Positions 59,923 to 64,000 of a DNA stretch of 64,000 nt are shown here, in pieces. Location of the stretch: assembly GCA_020161015.1 (NCBI GenBank), contig JAIUOT010000060.1, positions 1-64,000 on the forward strand, read 5' to 3'. The notes beneath the pieces were generated by a model. That model ran no database searches. It saw nothing but the letters and a program-made list of their open reading frames with translations, and was not told the DNA's origin. Numbering within the stretch: the stretch's first letter is position 1; each line of letters begins with the position of its first letter. The DNA is from Actinomycetota bacterium (lineage in GTDB: Bacteria > Actinomycetota > Actinomycetes > Propionibacteriales > Propionibacteriaceae). Both the position numbers and the translations under genes were made by a program.

Positions 59923-62648
59923 CCGGGCCGTCGTTCAGCAACCAGCTGGGCCTGCTGGAGCGCCGGCTCGTCGCCGACCCGCGGGCGTTCCGCGAGCTGT
60001 TCACCGCCGACGGCATGGAGGCCGTCGCGTGGGAGTTCCGCCAGGAGGAGCTCGGCGCGAAGTTCACCCGGCAGCTGTGGGAGGTGCTCAGCCGCGACGA
60101 CGACTCCAGCCGGCTGCTGATGCGTTTCCTGTGGCAGCTCCCGCTGGGCAAGAAGCGGATGTTCGTCCGGGCGCTCGACGAGCACCTGTCCGGGCGCTAC
60201 CCGATGTTCTCCGGCCTCAGCGAGAACTGGCCGGCGGGCAACGCGATCAGCCCCTACATCCGCAAGCCGAGCGAGCGCAGCGAGGACTTCGAGCTCGTCA
60301 ACAAGGGGTTCCTGGGCTACATGGACCTCGGCTTCACCCGTCGTGACGTCGAGCTGTTCGTGTGGCTGGAGGCGCTGCGCGACAAGCAGTGCGCCGAGGC
60401 GCCGTGCGAGCTCGGCGTCCTGCTGGCCGGGCACCGGGAGCCCCAGGGCGGCTGCCCGGTGCAGATCCACATCCCGAAGATGTTCGAGCTGATCGGCACC
60501 GGCCGGTTCCGCGAGGCGCTGGAGATGCTCGAGTCGTGCAACCCGCTGCCCAACGTCACGGGACGGGTCTGCCCGCAGGAGCTCCAGTGCCAGGGCATGT
60601 GCATCCACAAGCAGTCGATGACCATCGGCCAGCTGGAGTGGTTCCTCCCCGAGTGGGAGAAGCTGGCCGACCCGCAGGCCACCACCCGCCGCTTCGCGGG
60701 CATCCGCGACCCGTGGGCGACGGCCGTGCGTCCCCCGATCGCGATCGTCGGCTCGGGACCGTCCGGGCTGATCACCGCGTACCTCCTGGCCGCGGAGGGC
60801 TTCCCGGTCACCGTGTTCGAGGCGTTCCACGAACTGGGCGGCGTGCTGCGCTACGGCATCCCGGAGTTCCGGCTGCCGAACCAGCTCATCGACGACGTGG
60901 TGGAGAAGATCCGGCTGCTCGGCGGCCGGTTCGTGACCAACTTCGTGGTGGGCAAGACCGCGACGCTGGAGCAGCTCGCCGACGCCGGTTTCGCCCGGGT
61001 GTTCGTCGGCAGCGGCGCCGGGCTGCCGCGGTTCCTGAACGTGCCCGGCGAGCACCTGCTGAACGTGATGAGCGCGAACGAATTCCTCACCCGGGTCAAC
61101 CTGATGCAGGGCCACCGCGGCGACCACGAGACGCCGCTGCCCGCGGTGGCCGGCAAGCAGGTGCTGATCATCGGCGGCGGCAACACGGCGATGGACGCCG
61201 CGCGCACCGCCCGCCGGCTCGGCGGCCTCGTCACGATCGTCTACCGGCGGACGAGGGCGGAGATGCCCGCCCGCGTGGAGGAACTGGAGCACGCGCTGGA
61301 GGAGGGCATCGAGCTCGCCGTCCTGCGCTCACCGGTGGAGTTCAGCGGAGACGAGACCGGGTTCGTCACCACGGCGACCGTCGAAGTGATGGGCCTCGGT
61401 GAGCCGGACGCGTCCGGGCGGCGCCGTCCGATCGCCACCGGCCGGACCGCGGAGATGCCCGCCGACCTGGTGATCATGGCGCTGGGCAACTCCGCGAACC
61501 CGATCATCAAGGATTCCGAGCCCCGCCTGACGGTCTCGGCGCAGGGCACGATCGAGCAGGTCGGCGACGGCTCGAAGGAGACCTCGCTGGCCGGCGTCTA
61601 CACCGGCGGGGACGCCGCGCGCGGCGGTTCCACCGCCATCCGGGCTGCCGGGGACGGCCAGTCGGCCGCGCGCGAGATCGTCCGCACCCTCGCCCGGTTC
61701 GAGGCGGAGGAGGTCACCGCGCGGGTGGCCCGCGCCCTGGCCTACACCGAGCTGGCCGGGGAGATCCCCGTGATCGTGGCCAAGCAGCACCTGAGCGTGG
61801 GCATCGAGGAGTTCACCGTCCGCGCACCGGTGGTGGCGCGCACCGCGCAGGCCGGGCAGTTCGTCCGCGTCCTGCCCTCGCCGGACGGGGAGCTGATCCC
61901 GCTCACCCTGGCCGACTGGGACGCCAAGGCGGGCACGATCACGCTCGTGGTGCAGAACATGGGCACCAGCACGATCCAGATCAACGCGATGCGGGCGGGC
62001 GAGGCGCTCGCCGGCGTCGCCGGGCCCCTGGGGCGTCCCAGCGACCTGCGCCGCCACCCCGACGACGCCACCGTGGTCTTCACCGCCGGCGGGCTCGGCC
62101 TGCCCCCGGTGTACCCGATCATGCGTGAGCACCTGCGGCTGGGGAACCACGTGACGCTGATCTCCGGCTTCCGCAGCGCCGACCTGATGTTCTGGGACGG
62201 CCCCGAGGAGCGGATCGGCCGCATCAAGGCCGAGTTCGGCGACCAGCTCGAGGTGATCTACGCCACGAACGACGGCTCCGTCGGCGTCCAGGGGTTCGTC
62301 ACCACGCCGCTGGAGGCACTGCTCAACGCCGCCCGCGACGGGGCGGGCCGCCGCATCGCAGAGGTGGTGACGATCGGGCCGCCGATGATGATGCGGTCGG
62401 TCTCCGACCTCACCCGTCCCTACGACGTGCACTGCGTGGCGAGCCTGAACTCGATCATGGTGGACGCCACGGGCATGTGCGGCGCCTGCATGGTTCCGGT
62501 CACCGAGGACGGGAAGCTGGTGCGCAGGCACGCCTGCATCGACGGTCCGGAGATCGACGCCCACAGCATCGACTGGGACAAGTTCCTGCCCCGGTTCGGG
62601 CTGTTCCGCGCCCAGGAGCAGGAGAGCCGCTCGCGCCACGGGCTGTGA
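59919..62648 (+). CDS. NfnB-NfnA fusion: NAD(P)H:ferredoxin oxidoreductase with novel N-terminal domain
   Basis: A 909-residue chain. Residues 1-160 match nothing that I know. Residues about 165-620 are GltD/NfnB-like: FeS cysteines C179, C218, C224, C228 (NVTGRVCPQELQCQGMC), FAD site GSGPSGL from 278, NADPH site GGGNTAMD from 419, and TGGDAARGGSTAI. Residues about 625-909 are NfnA/DHOD-B-like: SVGIEEFTVRAP, GGLGLPPVYPI, and a [2Fe-2S] site with D849, C854, C857 and C873 in the spacing of NfnA. Nfn couples ferredoxin and NADH to NADP by flavin-based bifurcation. GTG 59919 overlaps the PFOR-like gene. Confidence 0.9.
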   Translation: MTGPSFSNQLGLLERRLVADPRAFRELFTADGMEAVAWEFRQEELGAKFTRQLWEVLSRDDDSSRLLMRFLWQLPLGKKRMFVRALDEHLSGRYPMFSGLSENWPAGNAISPYIRKPSERSEDFELVNKGFLGYMDLGFTRRDVELFVWLEALRDKQCAEAPCELGVLLAGHREPQGGCPVQIHIPKMFELIGTGRFREALEMLESCNPLPNVTGRVCPQELQCQGMCIHKQSMTIGQLEWFLPEWEKLADPQATTRRFAGIRDPWATAVRPPIAIVGSGPSGLITAYLLAAEGFPVTVFEAFHELGGVLRYGIPEFRLPNQLIDDVVEKIRLLGGRFVTNFVVGKTATLEQLADAGFARVFVGSGAGLPRFLNVPGEHLLNVMSANEFLTRVNLMQGHRGDHETPLPAVAGKQVLIIGGGNTAMDAARTARRLGGLVTIVYRRTRAEMPARVEELEHALEEGIELAVLRSPVEFSGDETGFVTTATVEVMGLGEPDASGRRRPIATGRTAEMPADLVIMALGNSANPIIKDSEPRLTVSAQGTIEQVGDGSKETSLAGVYTGGDAARGGSTAIRAAGDGQSAAREIVRTLARFEAEEVTARVARALAYTELAGEIPVIVAKQHLSVGIEEFTVRAPVVARTAQAGQFVRVLPSPDGELIPLTLADWDAKAGTITLVVQNMGTSTIQINAMRAGEALAGVAGPLGRPSDLRRHPDDATVVFTAGGLGLPPVYPIMREHLRLGNHVTLISGFRSADLMFWDGPEERIGRIKAEFGDQLEVIYATNDGSVGVQGFVTTPLEALLNAARDGAGRRIAEVVTIGPPMMMRSVSDLTRPYDVHCVASLNSIMVDATGMCGACMVPVTEDGKLVRRHACIDGPEIDAHSIDWDKFLPRFGLFRAQEQESRSRHGL

Positions 62649-62781
62649 CACCCGGCCCGGCCACGGGGAGACCCGGCGTCCGGCCCCCCGCACGCGGGCC
62701 GGGAGGGGCCGGGACGGGCGTCCGTACGAAAGCGGGCGCCCGGCCCTCCCGGTCGGGGCCGGGATGTGGTGGAGTGGGCGC

Positions 62782-63795
62782 ATGTTCGGAGCCGTGATCC
62801 ATGCCGCAGGGGACGTCCGCTACGAGGAGCGCCCCGACCCCGTCCTCCTCGAACCGACCGACGCGGTGGTGCGCACCGTCGCCGCCTGCGTCTGCGGGTC
62901 GGACCTGTGGCGCTACCGCGGCCTCGCTCCCGTCCCGCGGCCCACGCCGATCGGCCATGAGTACTGCGGTGTGGTGGCCTCGGTCGGCGACGCGGTGACC
63001 TCGGTGAAGCCCGGCGACTTCGTCGTCGGCGGCTTCCTGCACTCCGACAACACCTGCCCGGTGTGCCGCAAGGGGGCCCACGCCAACTGCGTGAACGGCG
63101 GCGGCTACGCCGGGTGCCAGGCGGAGCTGATCCGGGTGCCGAACGCGGACGGGACCCTGGTCTCCACCCCCGAGCTGCCCGACGACGACCTGATCCCGAG
63201 CATCCTGACGCTCTCCGACGTGATGTGCACGGGCTGGCACGCAGCGGTGATGGCCGGCGTCGGCCCGGGACGGAGCGTCGCGGTCGTCGGCGACGGTGCG
63301 GTCGGCCTCTGCGCCGTGCTCGCCGCCGTCCAGCTGGGGGCGGGCACGGTGATCGCGATGAGCCGTCACGCCGACCGCCAGCGCCTGGCCACCGAGTTCG
63401 GCGCCACCCACGTCGTCGAGGAGCGGGACGAGGCCGGCGCCGCCGCCGTCCGGGAGCTCACCGACGGGATCGGCGCCGACTGCGTCCTGGAGTGCGTCGG
63501 CACCGAGCAGGCCCGGCTCCAGGCCATCGCCTGCGTGCGCCCGGGCGGCGACATCGGCGTGGTGGGCCTGCCCCACGGCGAGCTACCGAGCGCCGACCTG
63601 TTCTGGCGGAACGTCGGGGTGAAGGGTGGTCCCGCGCACGTCCGCGCCTACCTGCCGCAGCTGCTCGACCTCGTGCTCGCGCGCCGGATCAACCCCGGCC
63701 GCGTGTTCGACCTCGCGCTCCCCCTCTCGGAGGTCGCCGACGCCTACGCCGCCATGGACTCCCGCCGCGCCATCAAGGTCCTGCTGCGCCCCTGA
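62782..63795 (+). CDS. Zinc-dependent alcohol dehydrogenase
   Basis: A 337-residue medium-chain dehydrogenase. Catalytic zinc ligands lie in ACVCGSDLW and GHEYCG; the structural zinc loop is CPVCRKGAHANC with one of four positions altered. NAD site VAVVGDGAVGLCAVLAAVQLGAG. FGAVIHAAGDVRYEERPDPVL is the usual start of the IMP-dehydrogenase-like/threonine-dehydrogenase-like group. ATG 62782 with GGAG 9 nt upstream. Substrate unknown. Confidence 0.92.
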   Translation: MFGAVIHAAGDVRYEERPDPVLLEPTDAVVRTVAACVCGSDLWRYRGLAPVPRPTPIGHEYCGVVASVGDAVTSVKPGDFVVGGFLHSDNTCPVCRKGAHANCVNGGGYAGCQAELIRVPNADGTLVSTPELPDDDLIPSILTLSDVMCTGWHAAVMAGVGPGRSVAVVGDGAVGLCAVLAAVQLGAGTVIAMSRHADRQRLATEFGATHVVEERDEAGAAAVRELTDGIGADCVLECVGTEQARLQAIACVRPGGDIGVVGLPHGELPSADLFWRNVGVKGGPAHVRAYLPQLLDLVLARRINPGRVFDLALPLSEVADAYAAMDSRRAIKVLLRP

Positions 63796-63822
63796 CCGGC
63801 CGCCGCACCACCCCCGCCCTCC

Positions 63823-63934
63823 GCCGAGGGCCAGCCTTGTCGCCGAGGGCCAGCACACCGGTGCTGGCCCTCGGCGTGAAGGCTGGCCCTCGGTGCTGAC
63901 GGCTGGCCCTCGGCGTGGAAGGCTGGCCCTCGGT
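63823..63934. repeat. Six-copy intergenic repeat GCCGAGGGCCAGC
   Basis: The 13-mer GCCGAGGGCCAGC occurs forward at 63823 and 63842 and inverted (GCTGGCCCTCGGC or ending T) at 63863, 63882, 63902 and 63922, with 19-21 bp between starts. Copies two and three form a near-perfect hairpin (63841-63876): CGCCGAGGGCCAGCAC, loop ACCG, GTGCTGGCCCTCGGCG. It lies between the convergent alcohol dehydrogenase and the next gene and could act as a bidirectional terminator; the regular 20-bp spacing is unusual. Confidence 0.85.
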
Positions 63935-63954
63935 GTCGGGGTGCAGGGGGCGCG

Positions 63955-64000
63955 TCAGCCGACGTAGGCGGCCAGATGCTCGCCGGTGAGGGTCGACCTG
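63955..64000 (-). CDS. 3' end of a leftward gene, possibly UvrA-like ATPase
   Basis: Only the last 14 codons are present: RSTLTGEHLAAYVG then TGA (63957-63955). The ending S-x-TG-x-HLAAY resembles the C-terminus of UvrA-type excinuclease ATPases (S-x-TG-x-xL), but too little is visible to assign it. Confidence 0.35.
   Translation of the reverse strand, partial: RSTLTGEHLAAYVG

Noticed and set aside
63823-63934. CRISPR array
   Set aside because: Copies are 13 bp, in both orientations and separated by only 6-8 bp; no cas genes nearby.

Overview
The window is about 70% G+C with dense, short-spaced genes, frequent GTG starts and 4-bp start/stop overlaps, typical of a high-GC actinobacterium. 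A pyrophosphate-dependent PEP carboxykinase-like gene fused transcriptionally to a pyruvate:ferredoxin oxidoreductase (PFOR) gene points to the Propionibacteriaceae, the family in which PEP carboxytransphosphorylase was described. This is an inference from gene content, not from a phylogenetic marker.

Layout. 1-900: right-hand end of an integrated element (5' part of a tyrosine integrase gene, then a copy of a tRNA 3' end followed by the tRNA's hairpin). 1.1-8.6 kb: MarR/EamA exporter pair with twin operators, a kinase-aminotransferase fusion, a VOC protein, and a padR-DUF1048-ABC exporter operon. 9-13 kb: cold-shock protein and an arsenic island (three LMW-phosphatase-type arsenate reductase domains, one fused to ArsR, plus ArsR, an ArsP-type permease and a mini-thioredoxin). 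12.8-15.4 kb: rhodanese divergent from a class-V aminotransferase across a CsoR/CstR-type palindrome. 15.5-19.5 kb: DUF2202 protein, two-component system, NapH-like polyferredoxin and a small membrane protein, with matching 11-bp-phased repeats in front of both flanks. 19.5-25.3 kb: AhpD-like protein, lgt, LigD-type polymerase, an SsuABC-type transporter with an Rrf2 regulator. 25.3-32.5 kb: PfkB kinase, orphan PAS protein, NifX-like protein, and a frcBCAK-like sugar transporter operon. 32.9-36.9 kb: thiBPQ thiamine transporter under a TPP riboswitch. 36.9-40.6 kb: HerA-like ATPase, FAD reductase, HTH-less LysR-type effector domain.

40.6-62.6 kb is the metabolic heart. One leftward operon encodes a PPi-PEPCK-like enzyme, a classical 1186-residue PFOR and a dihydroorotate-dehydrogenase-like flavoprotein, all joined by 4-bp overlaps. 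A second, rightward operon encodes a 1658-residue 2-oxoacid oxidoreductase with a C-terminal four-cysteine ferredoxin-like module, overlapping by 4 bp a 909-residue protein that joins NfnB-like and NfnA-like subunits in one chain behind a novel N-terminal domain of about 160 residues. Together they suggest direct coupling of 2-oxoacid oxidation to NAD(P)H through low-potential electrons, possibly by flavin-based bifurcation, without a separate ferredoxin gene. Between them lie membrane and UPF0145 proteins, a secreted tyrosine phosphatase, an AcuI-type reductase, a Crp-like regulator, a hairpin-rich intergenic segment and an MFS transporter. The window ends with a zinc alcohol dehydrogenase, an unusual intergenic repeat cluster and the last codons of a leftward gene.
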